From a bacterium (GTDB lineage: Bacteria; Spirochaetota; UBA4802; UBA5550), in NCBI GenBank assembly GCA_024224995.1, contig JAAENB010000315.1, positions 1 to 20,671 of the forward strand: a stretch of DNA of 20,671 nucleotides, read 5' to 3'. Positions 5,052 through 13,714 of this stretch are shown here, in pieces. The position numbers and the translations under genes were made by a program. The notes under the pieces are model-generated. The model worked only from the letters and a program-made list of their open reading frames with translations. It made no database searches and had not been told where the DNA came from. Within the stretch, counting starts at the first letter, position 1; the number at the start of each line of letters is the position of its first letter.

Positions 5052-8000
5052 ATGACAGAAGCAGCAGAAAACCAACAGGAGACCTCAGAAGAAACCCTGG
5101 AAGGGGGGTCGTATGAGATAATCCGGCAGCGGCTCCTTAAACAGAGCGACACACTCCTGGACCGGATGAATTCGCTGAATAAAAAACGAAAAGAGGTCTT
5201 TGGCGCCCTTGACACCAAACTCATTGGCCAGGACCGGATACTAACGCAGAATAATTGTATCCCCCGGGATATGATCCCAATAGGAAACAAACTCCTGTTT
5301 GGATACCAGGTTCACATGGGCATGAAAACGTCCATGAACGTTTCCGATGTTTTCTGTCTGTACGAATTCAAAGACAATACTTTTGACCAGGCAGATGACG
5401 ATTTCTTAAAAGATAAAAATTTCGCGAAAGACCTGAGCGACCTCTTTAGTTATTACCGGGAAAGCCGGTTTTCCACCTTTCATATTACCGAATCCGTACT
5501 CCTTATGGTATTCCAGGTTGGAAAAGAAATTGGCGATATTCGTGCCTTTAAATGGAACATTGACTCCGACGGCAAACTGACCTATATGAACAGCCGCTCC
5601 GAACGGGAAGTTGTTCGACGCGCGCAGCACGACTTTGAATGGGCCCGCATAACCCGGGACCAGCATGTATTCGGCACCCACCCCCATGTCTCCATTGAAG
5701 ACAAAATATTCGTAGAATGCGTGGGCGGGGACCTTACCATTAAAATAGAAGACAATACCGAAGACGGGGCAGGTATTTTCAGCGAAGACGTTGAGCACAA
5801 AGACCAGACCCTGGACGACTCCGAAATATTTTACGCTACAATGGGATCAATTATCCTGTTAAAAATACTTCCCTTCCGGGAAGAACAGTACCGCTATATT
5901 ATTTATAATCAAAAAACAGAAAAGGCCGTTCGCATTGACGATATAGAAGAATGCGCCATTAGTCTGCCCGAAGAAGACGGACTTATTTTCCCCCGGGGCT
6001 ATTACCTGGAAAGCGGGGAATTTAAAACATTCGACCTTGAAACAGCGAAGATGCGTTTCCGGCGTGTTTTCCCTTCGTCTAATGGTGAGGATTTCCTCTA
6101 TGTCTTTTATAATGACGACGTGGGCGAATATATTCTCATGCAGTACAATCTCATTGAAAAAAAAGTGGAGAACCCCATTCACTGCCACGGCTTTGCCGTA
6201 TATGAAGACGGCAAAATGATCTTTTTCAAAAGTGATGCGGACCCCAAAAAAAGCCATTCCATTCAAATCTGGCAGACTCCTTTTGTAGCGGAAGACAAAC
6301 TGGCCACGCTCCTCGAAGATACAGAGAGCGAGTTAAACAAGATAGGCAACAAAGACCTGGTTCGGGGTATTGCCGATCTCAGGACTATTTTTAACCTGCT
6401 CCGGACCGAAAAGGTATACCTGGGCCTGTATCACCAGATCGTGAAACGGGTTACCAAAACCCTGGATTTTCATCATTGGATGGACAAAGAGGAAGTATTT
6501 AAGCCCAAAGAAACATTGCAGGAAATCAATGTCACTGCCAAAGGGGCTATTGATGAATATGAAAAGGTTGTTGAGATCCGCTCCAACACGGAAAACAGCA
6601 TTCGGAACGCGGAAAAAGAAGTGGAATCGATTGAGCTTTCCATTGGCGGCAAGGCTTTTAAAAGCGTGGAAGAATATGTTGACACCCTTTCGAGTCTGCA
6701 GATTGAACGGGGGAAGATCGTTTCCCTGAAAGATATGCGCTACGCGAACATGGAGATAATCGACTCCCTGGAAGAAAAGGTCAAAACCTATTATGGGAAC
6801 ACCGCAAAGAACTGTATTGATTTTCTTATGGGCGACGCCGCTCTTGACCCCTATTTTAGCAAACTCAAGGAGTACGAAGCCCAGATCCCGGAGATAGAAA
6901 AAGTTACCAAACTGGAGGAGCTGAGCGATAATATCAACATAGTAAACGACAGTCTTAACCTGCTTACGGAGCTGGTGAATAATCTTAAGATCGATGACGC
7001 TACCAAGACAGCGCATATTATCGATAAAATATCGAATGTATATTCCCGGATTAACCAGGTTAAAGCCATTTATAAAAAACGGCTTCAGGACGTGCACGGC
7101 AAAGAATCGAAAGAAGAATTCGGCGCCCAATTTAAACTCCTGGGACAGGCTGTTGCCAATTACCTGGAACAGGCTACGAGCCCGGAACGATGCGAGGATT
7201 CCCTTACCAAGATCCTGGTTCAGCTGGAAGAACTTGAAGCCCGGTTCTCCGACTTTGATGACTATATTGAAAAGCTTTCTATTAAACGGGAAGAAGTATA
7301 CAGCGCCTTTAATACCAAAAAAGTCCAGCTGCAAGAGGCCCGGAACAAGCGGAGCCAGACCCTGTGGAAATCGGCCGACCGTATTTTGAACGGTATTTCC
7401 AAGCGTTCGGCCCAATTCAAGGATATCAACGAACTGAACGCCTACTTTGCTTCAGACGCCATGGTTACCAAGGCCGGAAACATAATTGAAGAGCTGCGGG
7501 AAATTGGCGACAGTGTCCGTTCCGAAGACCTGGCCAGCCGGCTCAAGACCCTGCAGCAGGAAGGTTCCCGGCAGCTCAAGGATAAACTGGACCTGTTTGC
7601 CGGAGGCGACAATGTTATCAGTTTTGGCGCGCATAAGTTCCTGGTGAACCAGCAGAGCGTTGAACTGACTACGGTTAACCGCGACGATGATATGTTCTAT
7701 CATTTAACCGGTACCGATTTCTTTGAGCAAATTACCGACGAGGGATTTGAAAAAACCAGGCCCCAGTGGAACCAGGATTTCATTTCCGAAAATGATGATA
7801 TTTACCGCGCGGAGTTCCTTGCGTATAAGTTTATTATGCAGCTGGAACAGGAAGAAGCTGCGGTTAAAAATAAATTCCGCAAACTGGGCGAAAAGGTTTC
7901 GGCAGACATTGCTGCGGAACCGGAAACGGAAATTAACCAGCACTCCAGTTACACCCGGCTGTTAAAAGCCATTCACGAATTTATGTCCGGCCTTTATGCC

Positions 8001-10076
8001 GAAGGATATGAAAAAGGGGTTCACGACGCAGATGCCGCTAAAATCCTGGCAAAGCTCTACCCTATTTTCTGCGATGTCGGCAGTCTCCGGTATCACCCAA
8101 CTACCCGTGCCTATGCCTATTTGTACTGGTTTCACTCTCCCCGCGATCCGCGTAAAACCCGGATGGGGCAAAAGATCCGGTCTTTTGGCATTCTTAACGG
8201 GCTTACGGGCGGGGTAAAATTCCAGGAGCGCTACATTGACGAGCTTCGGGATCTTATGAAAGAATTCTTTGAAAATTTCAATTACCCTATTCAAAAAGAG
8301 TATATTCACCAGGCTCCGGAATACCTTTTTGAGGAACTCAAGGCCAACTCCGAAAAAGACGCGGATACCGAGACCGACTTTTTTCCGGTAAACAAACACG
8401 CGTTTGATATCTATGTTGATTTTCGAACGTTCCTTAAGCAAAAACGCGCCATCCGGCTCTTTAACAAATCGGTTAAATCCGTTGGCAACGATATTCCCAG
8501 CCGACTCTCTATTGTGCACGACTGGGTTCACGGTTTTATGACCAAAAAATCCTGGGCCACCGATTCCTTTATGGAAGAAGCGGTTGTGCTTATCCTGGGC
8601 GAGACCATGAACGACAAGATTGAAGGCAACCTTGACACATCGCTCTACCGGGATATTGAAACCTCCTGCGAGATTACGGGTCTTATTGGCCAGCACAAAC
8701 GGATTGAAGAGAGCACGCTGCGTATTGACATTAGTGATTTTATGATCCGTATGGAAAATTTCATACGCGAGACCGTGCCCGCGTTCCAGCATTATGTTGA
8801 CTTAAAACGCGATCTGGTTGAAATCCAGAAAGAAAAGATGCGCCTCTCCGAGTTCAAGCCCCGGGTTATGAGTTCTTTTGTTCGAAACAAACTCATTGAC
8901 TCCGTATACCTGCCGCTTGTTGGCGCGAACCTTGCCAAGCAGATGGGCGCCTATGGTGCTGAAAAACGTACCGACCTTATGGGTCTTTTACTGCTCATCT
9001 CGCCTCCGGGCTATGGTAAAACCACGCTCATGGAATACCTTGCCAACAGGCTTGGTCTCATTTTTATGAAAATCAACGGGCCTGCCATTGGCCATTCAGT
9101 GATGTCTCTTGACCCGGTGGAAGCCCCAAATGCCACTGCCAGGGAAGAGGTGGAAAAACTGAACCTGGCTCTTGAGATGGGCAACAATATTATGATTTAT
9201 CTTGATGATATTCAGCATACCAATCCTGAATTTTTACAAAAATTTATTTCTCTTTGTGACGCCCAGAGAAAGATCGAAGGGGTTTACAAAGGCAAGACCC
9301 GTACCTACGACCTTAGAGGCAAACGGGTGGCTGTTGTTATGGCCGGGAATCCCTACACCGAAAGCGGTGAAAAATTCCAGGTGCCGGATATGCTGGTGAA
9401 CCGTGCCGATGTATACAACCTGGGCGATATTCTTGGGGGCCACGAAGAAGCCTTCAAGCTCAGCTATATCGAGAATTCCCTTACGTCGAACTCCATCCTC
9501 AGCAGGCTTGCTTCCCGCAGCCAGGAGGATGTGTATAAGATGGTACGGATCGCGAAAGAAGGTTCTACCGAAGGGATTCATTTTGAGACAAACTACTCTC
9601 CTACCGAGGTTAACGAGTTTGTTACTATTTTCAAAAAGCTCCTCACGGCGCAGGAGGTTATACTCAAGGTTAACCAGCAGTATATTTACTCCGCGTCCCA
9701 GGACGAAGCGTTCAGGACCGAGCCCACGTTTCTCTTGCAGGGATCGTACCGGAACATGAACAAGATGGCTGAGAAGATCATGCCCGTTATGAACGATGAA
9801 GAACTTCAGCAGCTCGTTCTCGATAACTACATTGACGACTCCCAGCTTCTAACAACAGGGGCAGAATTTAACCTGCTCCGTTTTAAAGAGATGATGGATT
9901 GGAATACGGAAGAAGAGAATGAACGTCTTGCTTTTATCCGGAAGTCGTATCAGAAAAACAAGGCTCTTGGCGGTATATCGGAAGGCGATCCTATGAGCCA
10001 GATTATTGGTCAGATTAATATGTTTAACGATAATTTTAAGGATTTTGCCGATTCTTCCGGGAAGAAAAATAATTAA
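5052..10076 (+). CDS. Giant DUF3686 / AAA+ ATPase (annotated in databases as DNA repair ATPase)
   Basis: This 1674-residue protein has an N-terminal DUF3686-like region (about residues 30-450), long helical or coiled-coil segments (about 450-900), further helical regions, and a C-terminal AAA+ module. The module has a P-loop SPPGYGKTT (1317-1325, with Ser in place of the usual first Gly), a Walker B YLDDIQH with D1385 and D1386, a sensor-1 Asn in MAGNP (N1433), and a downstream NRAD motif that may supply the arginine finger. AGGAG lies 5-6 bases before the ATG. The family recurs beside yqiJ/yqiK-type genes, so a role as an energy-driven partner of the flotillin scaffold is likelier than generic DNA repair; no DNA-binding motif is visible. 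The family call is firm, the function inferred. Confidence 0.85.
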   Translation: MTEAAENQQETSEETLEGGSYEIIRQRLLKQSDTLLDRMNSLNKKRKEVFGALDTKLIGQDRILTQNNCIPRDMIPIGNKLLFGYQVHMGMKTSMNVSDVFCLYEFKDNTFDQADDDFLKDKNFAKDLSDLFSYYRESRFSTFHITESVLLMVFQVGKEIGDIRAFKWNIDSDGKLTYMNSRSEREVVRRAQHDFEWARITRDQHVFGTHPHVSIEDKIFVECVGGDLTIKIEDNTEDGAGIFSEDVEHKDQTLDDSEIFYATMGSIILLKILPFREEQYRYIIYNQKTEKAVRIDDIEECAISLPEEDGLIFPRGYYLESGEFKTFDLETAKMRFRRVFPSSNGEDFLYVFYNDDVGEYILMQYNLIEKKVENPIHCHGFAVYEDGKMIFFKSDADPKKSHSIQIWQTPFVAEDKLATLLEDTESELNKIGNKDLVRGIADLRTIFNLLRTEKVYLGLYHQIVKRVTKTLDFHHWMDKEEVFKPKETLQEINVTAKGAIDEYEKVVEIRSNTENSIRNAEKEVESIELSIGGKAFKSVEEYVDTLSSLQIERGKIVSLKDMRYANMEIIDSLEEKVKTYYGNTAKNCIDFLMGDAALDPYFSKLKEYEAQIPEIEKVTKLEELSDNINIVNDSLNLLTELVNNLKIDDATKTAHIIDKISNVYSRINQVKAIYKKRLQDVHGKESKEEFGAQFKLLGQAVANYLEQATSPERCEDSLTKILVQLEELEARFSDFDDYIEKLSIKREEVYSAFNTKKVQLQEARNKRSQTLWKSADRILNGISKRSAQFKDINELNAYFASDAMVTKAGNIIEELREIGDSVRSEDLASRLKTLQQEGSRQLKDKLDLFAGGDNVISFGAHKFLVNQQSVELTTVNRDDDMFYHLTGTDFFEQITDEGFEKTRPQWNQDFISENDDIYRAEFLAYKFIMQLEQEEAAVKNKFRKLGEKVSADIAAEPETEINQHSSYTRLLKAIHEFMSGLYAEGYEKGVHDADAAKILAKLYPIFCDVGSLRYHPTTRAYAYLYWFHSPRDPRKTRMGQKIRSFGILNGLTGGVKFQERYIDELRDLMKEFFENFNYPIQKEYIHQAPEYLFEELKANSEKDADTETDFFPVNKHAFDIYVDFRTFLKQKRAIRLFNKSVKSVGNDIPSRLSIVHDWVHGFMTKKSWATDSFMEEAVVLILGETMNDKIEGNLDTSLYRDIETSCEITGLIGQHKRIEESTLRIDISDFMIRMENFIRETVPAFQHYVDLKRDLVEIQKEKMRLSEFKPRVMSSFVRNKLIDSVYLPLVGANLAKQMGAYGAEKRTDLMGLLLLISPPGYGKTTLMEYLANRLGLIFMKINGPAIGHSVMSLDPVEAPNATAREEVEKLNLALEMGNNIMIYLDDIQHTNPEFLQKFISLCDAQRKIEGVYKGKTRTYDLRGKRVAVVMAGNPYTESGEKFQVPDMLVNRADVYNLGDILGGHEEAFKLSYIENSLTSNSILSRLASRSQEDVYKMVRIAKEGSTEGIHFETNYSPTEVNEFVTIFKKLLTAQEVILKVNQQYIYSASQDEAFRTEPTFLLQGSYRNMNKMAEKIMPVMNDEELQQLVLDNYIDDSQLLTTGAEFNLLRFKEMMDWNTEEENERLAFIRKSYQKNKALGGISEGDPMSQIIGQINMFNDNFKDFADSSGKKNN

Positions 10077-10094
10077 TTTTCAAAAGGAGAAATA

Positions 10095-10361
10095 ATGTTT
10101 ATTGTAAAATTTATCATTTTACTTGGTTTATGGAGATTGTTGGATATGACGGATCAACCGTTTTTATGCTCGGGGATATACGCCGGAGTTGTTCTTATAT
10201 TTTCTTTCTTTTCAGGATACGGCTTCTTCTCTGCTATAGGAATAGCCCTTCTGGCTTTCGTGCTATCAAGCATTTACTTCTGGCTTTTGAACCGGTTTAA
10301 AGATACCGGTCTTCTCTATTGGGGAATACTTATTGTGGGTCTTTTGATAGGATTGGTTTAG
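10095..10361 (+). CDS. Small three-helix membrane protein, unknown
   Basis: The 88-residue protein is almost entirely hydrophobic, with three likely membrane helices (about residues 3-20, 24-62 region and 72-88). AAGGAG precedes the ATG by about 7 bases, and the gene starts 18 bases after the ATPase stop, so it belongs to the same transcript. No family is recognised. It could be a membrane adaptor for the flotillin-ATPase complex; this rests on position only. Confidence 0.6.
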   Translation: MFIVKFIILLGLWRLLDMTDQPFLCSGIYAGVVLIFSFFSGYGFFSAIGIALLAFVLSSIYFWLLNRFKDTGLLYWGILIVGLLIGLV

Positions 10362-10367
10362 CGTCGA

Positions 10368-10386
10368 AGCCGGGGTGCGCCCGGCT
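10368..10386 (+). terminator. Possible weak terminator after the small membrane gene
   Basis: agccggg (10368-10374) pairs with cccggct (10380-10386) around a 5-base loop. It is followed by tgttat, a poor U-tract. It may end or attenuate the yqiJ-type operon. Confidence 0.4.
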
Positions 10387-10411
10387 TGTTATCCGCTGCC
10401 TTCAATAAAAC

Positions 10412-10729
10412 ATGAAAAAATATTTAATTTTATTACTCCTTTTATATCCAATTCTATGCTTCGCAACAGTAGACACCCTGTGCGTGAACCATACTACAAA
10501 CGAGTTATACTGGTTTGAAGTAGAAAGCGATTACTTTGGCATTGGCTGGCACTGTTTAGGGAATGACGGTGATGATACGTATTATTTGGAAAAAGGGTAC
10601 GCCCATACTTCTTTTCCTTATAAAATAGAACTATTTATATTTATAATCTCAATAGTTGTTATAATAACAGGAATACTGGTTTATGACAAAATGAAACGCG
10701 CTGCCGACAGCTCGGGCAATATCCCATGA
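10412..10729 (+). CDS. Small exported protein with a C-terminal membrane anchor, unknown
   Basis: The 105-residue protein has a signal peptide (KK, long Leu core, cleavage near CFA-TV). An extracytoplasmic part of about 50 residues follows, with two Cys (CVNH and WHCLG) that could form a disulfide. A membrane helix (about 73-93) and a short basic tail complete it. There is no clear Shine-Dalgarno. The base composition is more A/T-rich than the ATPase gene. It converges with the lipoprotein gene. Whether it shares the upstream transcript is doubtful because a hairpin intervenes. Confidence 0.5.
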   Translation: MKKYLILLLLLYPILCFATVDTLCVNHTTNELYWFEVESDYFGIGWHCLGNDGDDTYYLEKGYAHTSFPYKIELFIFIISIVVIITGILVYDKMKRAADSSGNIP

Positions 10730-10744
10730 AAATTTCAATCACTG

Positions 10745-11446
10745 TCAAAAGCTTATGTCAGTAAGCGCGTTCTGCGTGACATTTACCGATGAACCGTAAA
10801 GCGAGGCGTCTGAGCCGTCATACTTTACCTTTACATACCAGTCATTCCTGACGACTACCGGTAATCTAAAAATTTCGCCCGTGCTTGTTGTTGCCACATG
10901 GCAATGGAACAAAAAAGTACTGTTGTTTGCGTTCTCATTTACAACTCCTAATGTACCGGTTCCGGACGTGCTCATAGTAATCTTTAGTGTGCCCGTATCC
11001 TCCAGGGCAAAATCAATGCCTGTTACTTCGTCTTCAATAGTAATTTTTGTTGGTACGGCACTACCATCAACACCATCAGTGAAAGTGTAGGTTCCATAGC
11101 ATCCAAGCGGGTCGGACATGACTCCGTCGGTCAATGAATCATTCGCCGTAGGAGAACTTCCCGTTCCGGAATTATCAACATCCATAAATGCTGAAACATA
11201 CAAATCACCGGTATATCCATCAAGATCCAGAGTATAATTACCGGCACCACTAATGGAAGTTGAATAATCAGGCGTTCCAAGAGCCCTGGAATTTGTTGTG
11301 TATCCTCGAACATAAACTACTGTATTTGACCCGGTATAGGAACCTGAATAAGAAACCGTACCGGATACAGACGTTGTTCCGGAACAATTTGACACGGTAA
11401 GCACTGTTATGGGAATGAGTAAAAAAGTAAAAAAATATTTTTTCAT
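10745..11446 (-). CDS. Lipoprotein with beta-sandwich repeats, unknown
   Basis: The 233-residue protein carries a lipoprotein signal peptide ending in SNC (Cys21). The mature protein is rich in Ser, Thr, Gly and Asp. Its pattern (a VSGTVSYSGS start, then LDLDGYTGDLYVSAFMDVDNSG) is typical of carboxypeptidase-regulatory-like or Ig-like surface domains. No enzyme motif is seen. AAGGGGGG lies 5 bases before the ATG. The gene starts 20 bases after the MBL-fold gene on the same strand, so the two are probably cotranscribed. Confidence 0.7.
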   Translation of the reverse strand: MKKYFFTFLLIPITVLTVSNCSGTTSVSGTVSYSGSYTGSNTVVYVRGYTTNSRALGTPDYSTSISGAGNYTLDLDGYTGDLYVSAFMDVDNSGTGSSPTANDSLTDGVMSDPLGCYGTYTFTDGVDGSAVPTKITIEDEVTGIDFALEDTGTLKITMSTSGTGTLGVVNENANNSTFLFHCHVATTSTGEIFRLPVVVRNDWYVKVKYDGSDASLYGSSVNVTQNALTDISF

Positions 11447-11466
11447 AAATACCCCCCTTTATAATT

Positions 11467-12336
11467 TTAAAGATAAACAGTAGATTTCTCTTTTGCCCCA
11501 TACAGCTTCATTGGTTTTTTTACCAATTTCCGGGCATTATCGAGCATAATATCGATCTGTTCATCGGTGCGGACCGGATCATGATGAAAAGCAAAAAGGT
11601 TTTTTACTCCATATTTATTCGCGACTTCAATAACTTTATCTATAGCGGTATGTCCCCACCCGGTTTTTTGTTTGTATTCATCTACTGTGTACTGACAGTC
11701 CGCAATAAGCATGTCGGCGTCTTTTACTAAGTTTCCAATATTTTTTTCATTTATCTTTTCAATTTCCGGGTCATTTGACATCTCAGAGTCCGTGGCATAA
11801 ACAACCGTTTTTCCTTTATACTCCACCCTGAATCCAAAAGAAAGAGAAGGATGAATTTGATGAGTAAAATATAGTTTCACATCATTAATCATAAAAGGAC
11901 TTTCAGTAAGGTGCTGAAAGTTCACCTCAGAGGCAAGTTCATGCACCGTTATTGGGAAAAAATCTCTGTCCATCTGGCTGTAAATAAGCTTTTCCAGAGT
12001 AGAGACGGCGGTGCCTCCATAAAAAGTAAGCTTGTTCCCGGGAAGGTAGGCTACGGTAAAAAACGGAAAACCCTGGATATGGTCCCAGTGAGTATGACTT
12101 AATAAGATATGATACTCTTTGGGGTCGGCGCCGAATTCATGAAGCAGTGACCCGCCCAATTCCCGCATGCCGGAACCGGCATCAAAAATGAGTATTGTTT
12201 CGCCGCATCTCACCTCAACACAGGGTGTATTGCCGCCGTATTTAACAAAAAACTTTCCTGGAGTGGGGATAGACCCCCTGGCACCCCAGAATTTAACTTT
12301 TATGTTATAATTATCTTTATAGTTTTCTTTATCCAT
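11467..12336 (-). CDS. MBL-fold metallo-hydrolase, COG1235-like
   Basis: The 289-residue protein begins with the subfamily hallmark FWGARGSIPTPG (residues 16-27) and YGGNTPCVEVR. The metal-binding motif HTHWDH is at 81-86, with further likely ligands at H162, D183 and H229, and an HHDP motif near 251-254. FDAGSGM (51-57) fits the family strand. Members of this cytoplasmic group act on phosphodiesters, some on cyclic nucleotides; the substrate here is not known. No Shine-Dalgarno precedes the ATG, and a promoter (12345-12373) places the mRNA start within a few bases of it, so translation is probably leaderless or nearly so. No alternative ATG occurs before the conserved core. Confidence 0.85.
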   Translation of the reverse strand: MDKENYKDNYNIKVKFWGARGSIPTPGKFFVKYGGNTPCVEVRCGETILIFDAGSGMRELGGSLLHEFGADPKEYHILLSHTHWDHIQGFPFFTVAYLPGNKLTFYGGTAVSTLEKLIYSQMDRDFFPITVHELASEVNFQHLTESPFMINDVKLYFTHQIHPSLSFGFRVEYKGKTVVYATDSEMSNDPEIEKINEKNIGNLVKDADMLIADCQYTVDEYKQKTGWGHTAIDKVIEVANKYGVKNLFAFHHDPVRTDEQIDIMLDNARKLVKKPMKLYGAKEKSTVYL

Positions 12337-12344
12337 ACAAGGAT

Positions 12345-12373
12345 TTTATATCATAGACTGCAATCCATTTCAA
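12345..12373 (-). promoter_or_regulatory. Promoter of the MBL-fold gene
   Basis: On the minus strand: TTGAAA (12373-12368), a 17-base spacer, TATAAA (12350-12345). The predicted start is near 12338, only 2 bases before the ATG at 12336. Confidence 0.65.
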
Positions 12374-12383
12374 GAAAAATTTA

Positions 12384-12659
12384 TTACTCTACTCTTAAAT
12401 CATCAAAATGTTCCGCCCTTACCGATAGTGTTAAACCGTCACTATTTTTGAGCCGAATGGCAAGTCCCTGAATAAGCCATTGCCAGGCGATACAAATTAT
12501 TCCTGAAAATTCGAGAAAGAGTATCGCGTCTGCAAGAAAAAGATCAACCTTCCCTTTTCCGGCAATTTCCATATATTTTTTCACTATAGGATTAACCACT
12601 ATCCGCTCATTCGTATACTGAGGCGGGTTTTTATCCATTTCACTACAATAGGGATACAT
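12384..12659 (-). pseudogene. Probable remnant of an acyl-CoA dehydrogenase C-terminus
   Basis: The frame encodes 91 residues and stays open upstream to about 12700. The segments KGKVDLFLADAILFLEFSGI, AWQWLIQGLA and RLKNSDGLTLSVRAEHFDD resemble, in order, pieces of the C-terminal region of long acyl-CoA dehydrogenases (PF12806-type domain). In such proteins several dozen residues separate the second and third pieces; here they are fused at GLA-I-RL, as if an internal deletion had occurred. The N-terminal catalytic domains are missing. A weak AAGGG precedes the first ATG. The match rests on remembered family patterns and was not searched, so an unrelated small protein remains possible. Confidence 0.4.
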
Positions 12660-12688
12660 ATAGCCCTTTGCGATTTTTTCGTCAGATT

Positions 12689-12730
12689 GGCTATGATGTT
12701 AGAACAGCCAGCGTTGCATTCATCATTGCC
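12689..12730. repeat. Small inverted repeat flanked by a direct repeat
   Basis: ggctatgatg (12689-12698) and catcattgcc (12721-12730) are inverted with one mismatch. The 9-base word cgatttttt occurs on both sides (12671-12679 and 12734-12742). The arrangement resembles a tiny insertion with flanking duplication, though the T-rich flanks weaken this. Confidence 0.35.
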
Positions 12731-12851
12731 TTTCGATTTTTTTAAGCGAGTTTTATGATTACTTGTGCCAATTGTTATTTCTTTTAACAACCTGTCATAA
12801 TCTTTAATAATAAAATCCAGGAGGCTGTATAATAAAAATCGTATTTTATTG

Positions 12852-12880
12852 TTGACAATGCATAAATTTCTTCGTATTAT
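12852..12880 (+). promoter_or_regulatory. Strong promoter of the LolA-like / RND operon
   Basis: TTGACA (12852-12857), a 17-base spacer and TATTAT (12875-12880) make a near-consensus sigma-70 promoter. Transcription would start near 12887. This rules out the upstream ATG at 12849 as the start of the first gene. Confidence 0.75.
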
Positions 12881-12908
12881 ATTTCCAGCTTACACTATGG
12901 AGAAATTC

Positions 12909-13694
12909 ATGCAGAGAACTACAGGTACAGTATGTTTTTTCATTTTATTATGGAGTAGCACCGCTTTCGCGTTAACCGGCAAACAGATTATGAAAAAGCA
13001 GAAAAAATTACATAAGGTAAAAAACGAACAAGTACAGGAAAAAGTAATCCTGGTGGACAAACGCGGTTCAAAAGAGACAAGAATCATGAAACGCTATGGC
13101 AGAGATTATGGTAATTCAAGCAAATTTCTCATTGTGTTTCTTAAACCAAACTCCATAAAGGGAACAGCCCTTTTAACCTGGGAACGCAAAAACAAAAAAA
13201 ATGACCAGTGGATTTATTTACCTGCCGCGAAAAAATTACAGCGTATCGCAAGTGGAAGCAAAAAGAGTTATTTCATGGGTACCGACTTCACATATGAAGA
13301 CATGGAACCTGAAACAATCAGCAACTATTACTATACAATAATTAAATCTGAAAAAATCAAGGGCAAAGACTGCTGGGTTATTGAAGCTGCGCCAAAGCCG
13401 GGCAAAAAACGCCTCAGCAGTTACTCAAAAAGATTATTGTGGGTTATGAAAAACAATTACTTCACTGTAAAAATTAAATTTTTCGATAGACGCAAAACCC
13501 TGGTTAAAACTCAAACCAATTATAACATCCACAAAGTCAGAGGTACTGTGTGGCGCGCCAAAAAAGCGATTATGAATAATCATAAAAGAAAACACAAAAC
13601 AGTAATGGGAACAGTTTCCAGAAATATAAACAGTTCTATCAATTCAAGGGTTTTTAGACATTCTTATATTGAAAGCAACAGACATTATAAATAA
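12909..13694 (+). CDS. Outer-membrane lipoprotein-sorting (LolA-like, PF17131-type) periplasmic protein
   Basis: With the start at 12909 the protein has 261 residues. A signal peptide (MQRTT, hydrophobic core, cleavage after STAFA) leads into LTGKQIMKKQ. The middle region (KFLIVFLKPNSIKGTALLTWE, QWIYLPAAKKLQRIASGSKKSYFMGTDFTYEDM, described here in pieces) is typical of the LolA-like proteins encoded beside RND/MMPL pumps. They are thought to bind a lipid or lipoprotein cargo in the periplasm. The frame opens further upstream, but the promoter lies over those codons. GGAG (12899-12902) sits 6 bases before ATG 12909; ATG 12897 has no such site. The C-terminus is unusually basic. The next gene starts 20 bases downstream. 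Confidence 0.82.
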   Translation: MQRTTGTVCFFILLWSSTAFALTGKQIMKKQKKLHKVKNEQVQEKVILVDKRGSKETRIMKRYGRDYGNSSKFLIVFLKPNSIKGTALLTWERKNKKNDQWIYLPAAKKLQRIASGSKKSYFMGTDFTYEDMEPETISNYYYTIIKSEKIKGKDCWVIEAAPKPGKKRLSSYSKRLLWVMKNNYFTVKIKFFDRRKTLVKTQTNYNIHKVRGTVWRAKKAIMNNHKRKHKTVMGTVSRNINSSINSRVFRHSYIESNRHYK

Positions 13695-13714
13695 ATTACC
13701 ACACAAAATGGATT

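Noticed and set aside
12599..12790. Minus-strand 63-residue frame
   Set aside because: It has no recognisable features, overlaps the acyl-CoA dehydrogenase remnant in another frame and crosses the inverted repeat.
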